Source: Deltaproteobacteria bacterium (GTDB lineage Bacteria > Desulfobacterota > Binatia > Bin18). Taken from it: DNA of 7,493 bases. A program made the position numbers and the translations under genes. The notes beneath the pieces are model-generated. The model had not been told where the DNA came from and ran no database searches. It was given only the letters and a program-made list of their open reading frames with translations. Of this stretch, positions 1 through 6,978 are shown piece by piece (the first letter of the stretch is position 1; the number at the start of each line of letters is the position of its first letter). Where the stretch lies: assembly GCA_016200595.1 (NCBI GenBank), contig JACQEL010000855.1, positions 1 to 7,493 on the forward strand, in the 5' to 3' direction.

Positions 1-120
1 CGCAATCTCTGGATTGCTACAAGTCAGCCGTTCAGCTTCCATTGGCCTAAGACTAACAAATTAGCGGTGGCTTTTCACCATGTTTTTGCTACCCCCGTGA
101 ACGACTACGAATTTTGTTTC

Positions 121-193
121 TGAGCAGCGGAGCGAAGCAATCTTTGCCCGAAAACAGAGATTGCTTCGTCGCTTACCGCTCCTCGCAATGACA
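121..193. repeat. Interspersed palindromic repeat with GCGA/GAAGCAATCT arms
   Basis: Two arms form a perfect 11-bp inverted repeat: CGAAGCAATCT at 133-143 and AGATTGCTTCG at 158-168, separated by 14 bases. The outer flanks also match imperfectly (AGCGG at 126-130 against CCGCT at 176-180, with five extra bases on the right). Read on the minus strand, the right half begins TGTCATTGCGAGGAGCG and ends in GAAGCAATCT. I recall this word order as a common dispersed intergenic repeat in environmental bacterial genomes, but cannot verify its copy number here. It could be a non-autonomous palindromic element. There is no U-tract to make it a convincing terminator. Confidence 0.6.
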
Positions 194-261
194 CTCTCGT
201 CTCCTCTGCTCCTGTGGTCGTCCAGAGTTTTGTCTCACGGTCCTAAGAGCTAACAAGGAAC

Positions 262-371
262 GTAGCTCGGATGGAGCCCTTCGCCCAGATTGGGGAGGAG
301 CGGAGGCTGTAGGGCAGGAGGGTGGATTTGGGGAGTAGCGCCTGGATTGCGCTGCGCTTCATCTAGGCTAC
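262..371. repeat. REP-type palindromic repeat, copy 1 (GTAG-headed, diverged)
   Basis: The left head GTAGCTCGGATGGAGCCC (262-279) is identical over 18 bases to the head of the repeat at 6979-6996 and differs by one base from that at 6171-6188. The right end ATCTAGGCTAC (361-371) pairs imperfectly with the head, so the whole block is framed by GTAGC and GCTAC. An internal sub-palindrome lies at 335-371 and again starts with GTAG and ends with CTAC. GTAG next to an imperfect hairpin is the known recognition signature for RAYT transposases in enterobacteria. The middle of this copy differs from the other two, so it is an old or rearranged copy. It sits 13 bases after the stop codon of the PIN toxin gene. 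Confidence 0.65.
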
Positions 372-384
372 ATCGCTGACTCGC

Positions 385-804
385 TTAACCTTTCAGCAGG
401 CGAACGAAACCAGCCTGCTCGAAATGTTCGTCGGTCGTAAATGCTTCGAGTAAGGTACGTTGCTGCATCACCACAAAACTTGCGCAATCCACCAGGCTCC
501 AATCTTTGTCCTGTCGTTGAATGAGCAACTGCCACGCTTGTTTATCAACGGCAGGGTCTACGTGGACAATTTCGACATGCGGGGAGGCTTTCAACCCTTC
601 AATAAACGCTACAGTCGCCGGACGGGGAATGTGCAACGGGCTGGTTAGCAACGCCACGACTTCAGTAAGGATATAGTTAGTGGTAATGAACTTTCTCCCT
701 TGTTGTCGGGCGCCACGGTAAATAGTTGCGGCTTGTCCATGATACGCTTGCGATGGATCAACCAGGTGTCCCCAGCCGGCGGTATCAGCAAAAATATCAG
801 TCAT
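385..804 (-). CDS. VapC-like PIN-domain toxin (putative ribonuclease)
   Basis: This 139-residue protein has the layout of a PIN-domain ribonuclease, the toxin of VapBC type II toxin-antitoxin systems, which act in the cytoplasm by cutting specific RNAs with bound Mg2+ or Mn2+. The expected acidic active-site residues are visible: D7 in FADT near the N-terminus, E48 in NYILTEVV, D106 in WSLVDCASF and D125 in TTDEHFEQAGF. Length is normal for the family. The start overlaps the antitoxin stop by 8 bases (ATGACTGA), and GAAGG at 817-813 gives an 8-base spacing, so the two genes are translationally coupled. The RNA target cannot be told from sequence. A VapC role is strongly supported by the antitoxin partner; a solitary PIN protein is the unlikely alternative. 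All four acidic residues are intact, so the toxin is probably active. Confidence 0.9.
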   Translation of the reverse strand: MTDIFADTAGWGHLVDPSQAYHGQAATIYRGARQQGRKFITTNYILTEVVALLTSPLHIPRPATVAFIEGLKASPHVEIVHVDPAVDKQAWQLLIQRQDKDWSLVDCASFVVMQQRTLLEAFTTDEHFEQAGFVRLLKG

Positions 805-1066
805 CTGAGCGACCTTCAGAGGCTGTGTTCCGCAGTGTCGCCGCTACCGACTGTCCAAGGTACTGGTCGTGGTGATCTGCCCAATCAGAGCCTTGACTAT
901 TAAAAGCGCCAATGAACTTTTCCACAGGGTCCTCGGCGAAATGCTGAACGGCAGCGGTCAACCATTGGATAGCTAACACCTCCGGCGATTGGCCACTTTG
1001 CTCTGCCGTTTTTTTCAAGGGCTCATACACATCTTCTGGGACGTCTAACGTGAGGGTATGGCTCAT
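797..1066 (-). CDS. VapB-like antitoxin, predicted ribbon-helix-helix
   Basis: This small protein (89 residues from the chosen start) is the cognate antitoxin of the PIN toxin that follows and overlaps it by 8 bases. The N-terminus (TLTLDVPEDVYEPLKKTA, then a helix ending near AIQWLTAAV) has the beta-strand plus two-helix pattern of a ribbon-helix-helix DNA-binding domain. The C-terminal half (DPVEKFIGAF through RSDD) is polar and probably wraps the toxin. I chose the ATG at 1066 over the in-frame ATG at 1072 because TGGAGG at 1080-1075 is 8 bases from the former and only 2 from the latter. The usual regulation for the family is autorepression by antitoxin and toxin-antitoxin complex; a candidate operator lies at 1092-1112. 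The family name is inferred from architecture and partner rather than strong sequence recognition. Confidence 0.82.
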   Translation of the reverse strand: MSHTLTLDVPEDVYEPLKKTAEQSGQSPEVLAIQWLTAAVQHFAEDPVEKFIGAFNSQGSDWADHHDQYLGQSVAATLRNTASEGRSDD

Positions 1067-1074
1067 TAACATTT

Positions 1075-1080
1075 CCTCCA
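1075..1080 (-). promoter_or_regulatory. Ribosome-binding site of the antitoxin gene (decides its start)
   Basis: The minus strand reads TGGAGG here. It lies 8 bases before the ATG at 1066 and only 2 bases before the in-frame ATG at 1072. This is why the downstream ATG is taken as the true start, shortening the protein by two residues. Confidence 0.75.
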
Positions 1081-1091
1081 GTGATCGTGAT

Positions 1092-1112
1092 ATGATTTCT
1101 TGAAGATAACAT
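1092..1112. promoter_or_regulatory. Candidate operator of the toxin-antitoxin operon
   Basis: Two 10-bp arms around one central base form an imperfect palindrome: on the minus strand ATGTTATCTT, C, AAGAAATCAT, with 8 of 10 positions complementary. It begins 12 bases upstream of the antitoxin ribosome-binding site, where autoregulatory operators of VapBC operons normally lie. No convincing -35/-10 pair was found next to it, so the assignment rests on position and symmetry only. Confidence 0.4.
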
Positions 1113-1239
1113 AGGGCAGGGCCCTCAACGAATCCACTTAGACATACCGTATGACGGAAGCGAGAAGTTGGCCGGAGGTAATGTCAAATGGTGTGGAAAT
1201 AGCCTCAGACAGCGTTGCTCTTGGATGACGGTTTTTGCT

Positions 1240-4200
1240 TCAGTGTAATGCCTCTAACAACGCTTTGGCCTCTTGCAAATCCTTGGTATCAAAGCCTTCG
1301 GTGAACCAGCCATAGACCTCGGCCAGCAGCTGGCGGGCTTCGTCCTTCTTGCCTTGTTGTTGCCATAAACGCGCAAGGCTCATCGCGGCTCGTAGCTCCA
1401 GCGACTTCGCTTGTTGCCTACGGGCAATCTCGATGGCCTTGAGAAAACACGCTTCGGCTTCCGCCTCCGTTTGGGTGCTAGATGTTGGGTGTTGGGGGCT
1501 AGGGGCTTTAGATTTTTGATTTTCAACTTTGGACTGTTGTTGCAGCATCAGTTCCCCTTTCAATCGATACACCTCCGCCTCGTAGTAACGCTGTCCAGTT
1601 TTGTCCACCTGAGTCAGCGCCTCGGCGAGCGTAATTAACCCTTCCTCTACCTGCTTCGCCTTCCCATATACTTCAGCCAAAAGGGTAAGATAATGGGGTG
1701 GACCCAACTCTATTCCCGTGGCCCGAAAGGCGGCCAAGCCCTGCTGCATCTGGGTAATTCCCTCCTCCACCTGTCTTTGCTCGGCCAACGCCAAACCCTG
1801 CCATATGGTTCCCTGCGCCAAGTATTGCGGAGGGAACCCCTGCTCGCGAGTCTCGCGAGATAGTGCCAGCAGCGCTTCTGCCCGTTCCTGGGCTACGTGC
1901 CGTTCCTGCCGGAGTTGGTGGAAGACGCCAGATTCGGACAGCGCCATAGCCAGACTAAAGGGGTGAGCCAACTCCTGGGCCTGGGTCAGCGCTTCCTGGC
2001 TTTTATTTAGCGCCTGGTCCGGATAACCGAGCATCCACAAGACTCGGGCCTCACAGCAAAGGCATCCTAACCTGAGGTTAGGCAAAGTGTGGGAGACAGA
2101 GAGAAGAGGTTTCTGTGAATCGTAGAGGGCATTAAACTGCACCATGTGGTCTTGAGCCAGTGCAAACTCCCCTAGGTAGAATAAGGTAAGCCCTAGCATA
2201 TGGTGGGCCCCTATGAGGTGGGTCGAGTCGCCTCCACTCTGGGCTAGGCGGAGGTACTGCTCTGCCAGTTCACGCATTGCCTGTAACCTCGCTCTGTGCA
2301 GATAAAAGCGCCACAGTCCCCCTAGCGTCGACAAAAGCTGAGGTGCATCACCTAGTTGCTGGCATAGCTCTCGCGCTCGCGAGTAAGCCTGCTCCACTTC
2401 TGGGGCGCACCAACCTTTGATGTACTGCAACGGCGGGCCCAGAGTGAGTTGGAACATGAGTTCTTGCTGGACGCGTTCAGGCGTGTCTGGCAGGGTCTTG
2501 AGCAACTCCAGCCCCCTGGTGAGGTGCGCCCCCGCTTCCGCGTAAGCCGAGTGCTCCGCGGCTCGCGTCCCGGCCTTTTGCCAGTAGGGAATGGCTTGCT
2601 CTATCAGCCCGGACTCCGTGTAGTGATGGGCCACCAGCTCAGGCTGCATCTCGACTGTATCAGTAAACCGCCCTTCGAGGACCTGGGCAATCTGGCGGTG
2701 ATACTGTTGCCGGGTACTCTTTAACAATGACTGATAGGCCGTGTCCTGAATGAGGGCATGCTTGAAGAGATAGTGGGCCTGTGGCAAGAGCCCTCTTTGA
2801 TACACCAGCTCCGCTTCAACCAACTGCTTCAGCCCCTGCTGTAGTGTTACTTCGCCCAGTGGGGAGACTGCCTGCAGCAGCTCATAGCTAAACTCTCGCC
2901 CCATGGTCGCGCCCAGTTGGGCGATCTCTCTCACCGTCGACAAGCGGTCCAGCCGCGCCAGTAAGGAGGCGTGCAGCGTGGAGGGAATGGCCAGCGGCGG
3001 CAATGGCCCGCTCAACTCATAGTGGCCGTCGACGGCGGTGAGTAGCCCTGACTCCACCACCGTCTTGGTCAACTCTTCCACAAATAGTGGTACACCATCC
3101 GTCTTGCTCACAATCTGTTGCTGCACTACCGCCGGCAGGGCTTTACCACCCGTAACCCGCTCGACCATGGCTGCGACCTGAGTGTGCCCTAAGCGGCTCA
3201 CAGTAATCTGGCTGAGGTGTGAGCGGTTGCCCCAGGGTGGGGTAAATTCGGGGCGAAAGGTCAGCAGCGCTAACAGCCGTATTGTGGGCACTTGGTCCAG
3301 GAGGAGTGTGAGCGCCTCCAACGTCGAGGGGTCCGCCCAGTGCAGATCTTCCCAGGCACAGAACACGGCAGCCCTCTCAGCTTCTTCGACGAGCCAGGCC
3401 ACCGTAGCTTCCTGCGTCTTCTCCTTCTGCTTCTGGGGAATCCCGGTAAGCGGGGGAGAGCCCACGGGATGAGGCAGGGATAACAGCCTCGCCAAGAGGG
3501 GGAAAGTATCGGCCTGGGGGAAGCGATAGTGGCTCAGTAGGTGTTGGAGTTTCTCCAGCTTGTCGGCGGGAGCATCGTCGCGGGCAAACTGCAGCAGGCG
3601 TTGCAAGTGATCAATGATCGGATACAGCGCACTGTTCTGGTGATAGGGCGAGCAGCGAAACTCGATGCGGGTCACCCCCTCGTGTGCTAGCTGCTCTTTA
3701 AGCTCCTGGACCAGGCGGGATTTGCCAATCCCGGGCTCACCGCTCAGTAGCACCGCCTGGCCTGTGCCTGCTCTTGCCTGTTCCCAGCACCGCCGCAGCA
3801 GGGCGAGTTCTTCGGCTCTCCCCACTAGTGGCGTCAAGCCCTTTTGCACCGCCGCCTCAAAGCGACTCTGCACCGCGCTCTCCCTCACGACCTGATAGAG
3901 TGCTAGTGGAGTTGAGATGCCCTTCAACACTTGCGGCCCCAGTTCCTCACATTCAAATAAGCCGGTGACCAGCCGATATGTTGTCGGACTGATGACTACG
4001 CTGTTGGGGTGCGCTTGCTCTTGCAGCCGGGCGGCAATGTTGGGCGTCTCGCCCACAATCGCCAGCGGTTCCGGTTGGTCGCCCACGCCCATCTCCCCAG
4101 CCACCACGAGGCCCGTGTGAATGCCGATACGCACCTGCAAGGGACGTGGGAGCTGGAGGGTCGGGAAGGATAGTTGCTGCGTGGCCTCGACGATACCCAG

Positions 4201-4731
4201 AGCAGTCCGCACGGCTCGCTGTGCATCGTCTTCATGCGCCTGGGGATAGCCAAAGTACACCAACAGCCCATCCCCGATATATTTCGCCAGATATCCTCCG
4301 AACCGGGAGATAGCGGAGGCGCAGGCTTCCCGATACGCCCGAATGACTTCGCGGAGATCTTCGGGATCGAGTTGTGTAGAAAGTGCCGTGGAACCTACAA
4401 GGTCACAGAACATCACGGTCAACTGGCGTCGCTCGCCGTCAGCTGGTCTAATGTCTAGCGTCTGGCGTCTCGCGTCAGAAGAGACTATTTGCCCCTTCTT
4501 CGCTTCCCCGATGTCCCGCTTCTCCGTGTCCTTCCCTCTGGCCTTGCCTATCCAGACCAGCACCTCCCCGTCTTCGTCTGCCGCCACGCCCTCGGCTTTG
4601 ATCAGTTCTCCCTTGAGGTCCTCTAGATACTCGTCATCCAGCGCGAAGCGGCGTTTCAAGGCCCGATAGGTCACCCGGCCGCGTTGCTGTAAAAGCTCTC
4701 GGACTTGGTCCAGCACTTCATCGAACGTCAT
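1240..4731 (-). CDS. Class III nucleotide cyclase / STAND-type ATPase / TPR fusion protein
   Basis: A 1163-residue cytoplasmic signalling protein with no signal peptide or membrane segment. Residues 1-65 form a small module that may be a winged helix. Residues about 99-280 are a class III cyclase domain: metal-binding D110 (FCDLVGST) and D154 (KYIGDG), K150 at the adenine-selecting lysine position, and N231 and R235 (PNIAAR) for the transition state. Residues about 300-560 are an AAA_16/STAND-type ATPase with Walker A GEPGIGKSR (331-339), Walker B-like VFCAWEDLHWAD (D462) and TFRPE (491-495). From about 690 to the end there are helical TPR-like repeats, probably for ligand or protein binding. 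The expected role is making cAMP (or another cyclic nucleotide) in response to an unknown signal. The second purine-selecting position appears to be A224 rather than Asp or Thr, so the substrate is uncertain. The frame stays open to 4869, but GAGGG at 4742-4738 supports the start at 4731, which also avoids overlap with the transposase gene. Confidence 0.9.
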   Translation of the reverse strand: MTFDEVLDQVRELLQQRGRVTYRALKRRFALDDEYLEDLKGELIKAEGVAADEDGEVLVWIGKARGKDTEKRDIGEAKKGQIVSSDARRQTLDIRPADGERRQLTVMFCDLVGSTALSTQLDPEDLREVIRAYREACASAISRFGGYLAKYIGDGLLVYFGYPQAHEDDAQRAVRTALGIVEATQQLSFPTLQLPRPLQVRIGIHTGLVVAGEMGVGDQPEPLAIVGETPNIAARLQEQAHPNSVVISPTTYRLVTGLFECEELGPQVLKGISTPLALYQVVRESAVQSRFEAAVQKGLTPLVGRAEELALLRRCWEQARAGTGQAVLLSGEPGIGKSRLVQELKEQLAHEGVTRIEFRCSPYHQNSALYPIIDHLQRLLQFARDDAPADKLEKLQHLLSHYRFPQADTFPLLARLLSLPHPVGSPPLTGIPQKQKEKTQEATVAWLVEEAERAAVFCAWEDLHWADPSTLEALTLLLDQVPTIRLLALLTFRPEFTPPWGNRSHLSQITVSRLGHTQVAAMVERVTGGKALPAVVQQQIVSKTDGVPLFVEELTKTVVESGLLTAVDGHYELSGPLPPLAIPSTLHASLLARLDRLSTVREIAQLGATMGREFSYELLQAVSPLGEVTLQQGLKQLVEAELVYQRGLLPQAHYLFKHALIQDTAYQSLLKSTRQQYHRQIAQVLEGRFTDTVEMQPELVAHHYTESGLIEQAIPYWQKAGTRAAEHSAYAEAGAHLTRGLELLKTLPDTPERVQQELMFQLTLGPPLQYIKGWCAPEVEQAYSRARELCQQLGDAPQLLSTLGGLWRFYLHRARLQAMRELAEQYLRLAQSGGDSTHLIGAHHMLGLTLFYLGEFALAQDHMVQFNALYDSQKPLLSVSHTLPNLRLGCLCCEARVLWMLGYPDQALNKSQEALTQAQELAHPFSLAMALSESGVFHQLRQERHVAQERAEALLALSRETREQGFPPQYLAQGTIWQGLALAEQRQVEEGITQMQQGLAAFRATGIELGPPHYLTLLAEVYGKAKQVEEGLITLAEALTQVDKTGQRYYEAEVYRLKGELMLQQQSKVENQKSKAPSPQHPTSSTQTEAEAEACFLKAIEIARRQQAKSLELRAAMSLARLWQQQGKKDEARQLLAEVYGWFTEGFDTKDLQEAKALLEALH
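1462..1539 (-). repeat. In-frame low-complexity insert inside the cyclase TPR region
   Basis: Residues about 1065-1090 of the protein (QQQSKVENQKSKAPSPQ and onward to EAEAEA) break the helical repeat pattern with a run rich in Ser, Lys, Pro, Gln and Thr. In the DNA the plus strand is a run of G/T-rich near-repeats (GGTGCTAG, TTGGGTGTTGGGGGCTAGGGGC) followed by T-rich GATTTTTGATTTTC. This looks like a simple or interspersed repeat that has landed in frame in a loop between two repeats, not like ordinary coding sequence. The frame is kept through it. Confidence 0.55.
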
Positions 4732-4737
4732 GGTCTG

Positions 4738-4742
4738 CCCTC
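4738..4742 (-). promoter_or_regulatory. Ribosome-binding site of the cyclase gene (decides its start)
   Basis: The minus strand reads GAGGG, 6 bases before the ATG at 4731. The longer open frame from 4869 would add 46 residues that are the transposase 3' end read in another frame, rich in Arg, Cys and Trp and unlike a structured domain. The start at 4731 (protein beginning MTFDEVLDQV) is therefore preferred. Confidence 0.7.
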
Positions 4743-4801
4743 GGAGTCTCTTTATGCCTTCGCTTGCCGCAAGACAACCCGCATGCCATCTCCCCGTCCT
4801 G

Positions 4802-6048
4802 TCAGGCCGCCAGCCGCAGCGGAGCCTTCGATGTCCGTTGCACCTCGTCCACGTACTGGACTCCAGCATACACCGCCGGCAGTAACTCTGCCCCTCTGAG
4901 TCGGCGAAAGGTGGACTCGGCCACCTGTAACAGCTTCCAGATCAACGCCGTGGCGTTCTCGACCTTCTTGAAGCGTTTCGCCGCTGTGGTGCGCAGCCGC
5001 ACGGTGGCAAAGGGCGACTCAACCACGTTGGAGGTTCTGAGGTGTACCCAGTGCTCGCGGGGAAGCCGGTAGAAGGTCACCAACCGCTCCCAGTCATCAG
5101 CGAGCCGCTCTACTGCCTTGGGGGCCAATTTACGGTAACGAGAGGTGAACTGCTCCCGCAGCGCTTCGCAGGCGGCCTGTGTCTCGGCATAGGGCATGGC
5201 ACACAAAAGCGTCCGTGCCTCGGCCTGGTGTTTCTTGGGCATGGCGTCCAGCACATTGGTCAGGCGATGGTTCCAGCATCTCTGCTCGGCCAATGTTGGG
5301 TACTGTTCCCCCAGTGTGGTCCATAAGCCCAGATGGCCATCGGCGATCGTGCACCGCCAGGGTTTAAGGCCACGCTTACGTAAGTTGCGTAAGATCTCCC
5401 CCAGGATTCTTTGGACTCGCGCTGGCCACTCTCCACCGCTAAGACGACTTTCTGGCCATTGGTGAGCACGCCAATCATCACCAGCAGGGCCGCTTTCGTA
5501 TCCTCCAACCCGGCTTTCACATACAGGCCATCGGCCCAAAGGTAGACCACTTCGAGGTCATCGAACCGGCGTTGCTTCCACATCTCATACTCTCCCTGCC
5601 ACTGGGTTTTCAACCGCAGCAGCGAGGCGGGAGACAACGGCGCCCCCTCGCCCAAAAGACCGCGTAATGCCAAGTCGAAGTCGCCCAAGGCTAACCCATG
5701 GAGATAGAGCTGGGGAAGGAGTTCACCCACCTCCTTGGTCTGGCGCTTAAACAACGGTAACACCTGACTCACGAACCGCCCGGTGAGGTCACGAACACGG
5801 GGCCGGCGGACGGTGATGGTCCCGCTCGTCAGAGCTAAGCGTCGGGGCTTGCCATAGCCATTGCGATACCCAGGAGTGGGATCGACCGCTTCCCGCCGCG
5901 CTGACTTTGTGCGTCCTAATAACTCGGTGACTTCTTCTTCGAGCAGCGCCTGGATGAACTGCTGGACATGCTCGCGGACAAACTCTTCCAACCGCTCCCA
6001 TGTGCTGCTTGTCTGCGGCTCTGGTGTGGTCGGCTTTGACTTTTCCAT
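4802..6048 (-). pseudogene. IS256/Mutator-family DDE transposase, split by a frameshift
   Basis: Two overlapping frames together encode a 415-residue IS256-type transposase, normal in length. The first frame (6048 to the shift) gives residues 1-217 with D173 in LWADG; the second gives the rest with D237 in IADGHLGLW, the CWNH motif of the insertion domain, and E344 in NVVESPF. The D-D-E spacing of 64 and 107 residues fits the family. The shift lies at 5396-5402, where the minus strand reads T then five G then A: six G would join ESWG to EILRNLRKRGLK, matching the usual family continuation, so one G is missing. GGAGG at 6060-6056 is 7 bases before the ATG. Normal IS256 transposases come from one frame, so this is a dead copy or a sequencing error; programmed -1 slippage is less likely because the run is only five G. 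Confidence 0.88.
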
Positions 6049-6140
6049 GATGTGTCCTCCTTCTCTGCCCGGGTCACAACCCGATGGGTTAGGTCGCCCG
6101 AAAGGATACGCCGCCCTGGCTCGATTTACACACCTTTAGT
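4802..6140 (-). mobile_element. IS256-family insertion sequence, ends only partly identified
   Basis: The transposase gene fills almost all of the element. Beyond its start (6049-6140) is a non-coding leader with a small hairpin (AACCC 6078-6082, GGGTT 6086-6090) and the sequence TTTACACACCTTT at 6125-6137, which resembles a terminal repeat. No matching inverted copy is visible between the transposase stop (4802) and the cyclase start (4731), and I could not identify a target duplication. The left boundary is therefore set at the stop codon and the right boundary is approximate. The element is either decayed at its cyclase-proximal end or has terminal repeats too diverged to see by eye. Confidence 0.45.
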
Positions 6141-6170
6141 TCTTACCTCGTTGGCCGTCGCCTAAGCTAT

Positions 6171-6262
6171 GTAGCCCGGATGGAGCCCGTCGGCTTCGCT
6201 CAGGACAGGCTCCGCGGAATCCGGGGGTGTGGCTAGGGCATCTCGGATTTCATCCGGGCTAC
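6171..6262. repeat. REP-type palindromic repeat, copy 2
   Basis: A perfect 12-bp inverted repeat frames the block: GTAGCCCGGATG (6171-6182) and CATCCGGGCTAC (6251-6262). Inside, CCCGGATGGAGCC (6174-6186) can also pair with GGCTCC...ATCCGGG (6209-6225) with a 5-base bulge, so alternative hairpins are possible, as in composite REP elements. The 31 bases at 6197-6227 are identical to 7029-7059 in copy 3. It ends 15 bases before the start of the flavodoxin-like gene and so lies in that gene's leader. Both ends carry GTAG on the outward strand, the RAYT recognition word. Confidence 0.8.
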
Positions 6263-6277
6263 CAGGCGGGGCTGACA

Positions 6278-6900
6278 ATGAAAACAAAAATGAAACAGGT
6301 GCTTTTCGGGCTCTCCCTCTTGCTGCTGTGTACGCCGCACGCTGCGCGCGCCCACGAGGTCAGCATCCTGATCGTGTATTACAGCGTGACCGGCCTACGC
6401 GCGCTATGGCGGAAGCCGTGGCGCAAGGGGCAAAGGCGGTAGCCGGTACGCAGGTCACGCTCGTGCCGGTGCAGGACGCTACCCCTGCAGGTCTCGTGGA
6501 CTACGATGCGATTATTCTCGGCAGTCCGGTCCACAATGCCAACGTCGCCCCCGAGATCCAAAGCTTCATTAACAGCTGGCCGTTGCACGGCACCCCGCTG
6601 CGCGACAAGATCGGAGCCGCGTTTGTGTCGGCCGGGGGGATCTCGGCGGGCGAGGAGGCGGTGCAGCTCAGTATTCTCCGCTCCATGCTCATCTTCGGCA
6701 TGATTGTGGTAGGCGGACCAGAATGGACCAGTGCCTTTGGCGCCTCGGCCGTGACCGACGAGGCCCCTTTCGCCGCAGTTTCAGAAAACGGCCACGTCGC
6801 GGAACAATTCCTGGAAAAGGGACGGAAACTGGGGCAACGGGTGGCTGAGCTTGCCCGCAGGCTGAAGCGGAGGAACAATCCCTATCCTCACCGTCGCTAA
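6278..6900 (+). pseudogene. Frameshifted flavodoxin/WrbA-like protein with a Sec signal peptide
   Basis: Two frames join into a 207-residue FMN-binding flavodoxin-fold protein, related to NAD(P)H:quinone oxidoreductases of the WrbA type. The first frame starts at 6278 with a signal peptide: basic K2, K4 and K6, hydrophobic VLFGLSLLLLC, and a predicted cut after ARA25. It then gives EVSILIVYYSVTG, the first strand and phosphate-binding loop. The second frame continues TRAMAEAVAQGA, then DYDAIILGSPVH (flavin-contacting loop), FVSAGG and a C-terminal helix. The usual loop reads TGNTR; here GGC is followed by CT then ACG (6392-6399), one base short. The frame break lies exactly in the FMN phosphate loop. 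It is either a pseudogene or a sequence error. Export is odd, because flavodoxins normally work in the cytoplasm. The ribosome-binding site is weak (GGCGGGG near 6265-6271). REP copies flank it on both sides. The exact substrate is not predictable. Confidence 0.8.
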
Positions 6901-6978
6901 ACGGCTCTGAGAGTGTGCGGCCAGAACTGGCGGAGGGCTTATGCTCGGGATCAATCGTGACACTATAGGACGAGTTAC

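Larger units (their letters stand above)
1..384. other. Gene-free, repeat-bearing region downstream of the toxin gene
   Basis: I find no convincing coding region here. The stretch contains two separate palindromic repeats, annotated on their own (121-193 and 262-371), and a small inverted repeat at the very start (GCAATC at 2-7 and GATTGC at 12-17). That small repeat uses the same GCAATC/GATTGC words as the 121-193 element and may be a fragment of the same family. The remaining bases show no ribosome-binding site followed by an open frame and no obvious RNA gene. The toxin gene ends at 385 pointing into this region, so the 262-371 palindrome lies just after its stop codon and could act as a 3' mRNA hairpin; this is inference. 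Confidence 0.6.

Noticed and set aside
1143..1153. CATAC/GTATG inverted repeat between the cyclase stop and the antitoxin
   Set aside because: Five base pairs with a one-base centre and no T run; too short to call a terminator or operator.
3996..4271. Minus-strand open frame inside the cyclase domain, and several plus-strand frames across the cyclase gene
   Set aside because: All are shadows of the cyclase reading frame, which has intact catalytic and ATPase motifs; none has its own recognisable domain.
4732..4869. 46-residue N-terminal extension of the cyclase protein
   Set aside because: It overlaps the transposase 3' end in another frame and is Arg/Cys/Trp-rich; a ribosome-binding site supports the start at 4731.
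6227..6277. Upstream start for the flavodoxin-like gene inside the REP repeat
   Set aside because: Starting there would translate the palindrome arm; the ATG at 6278 opens directly into a standard signal peptide.
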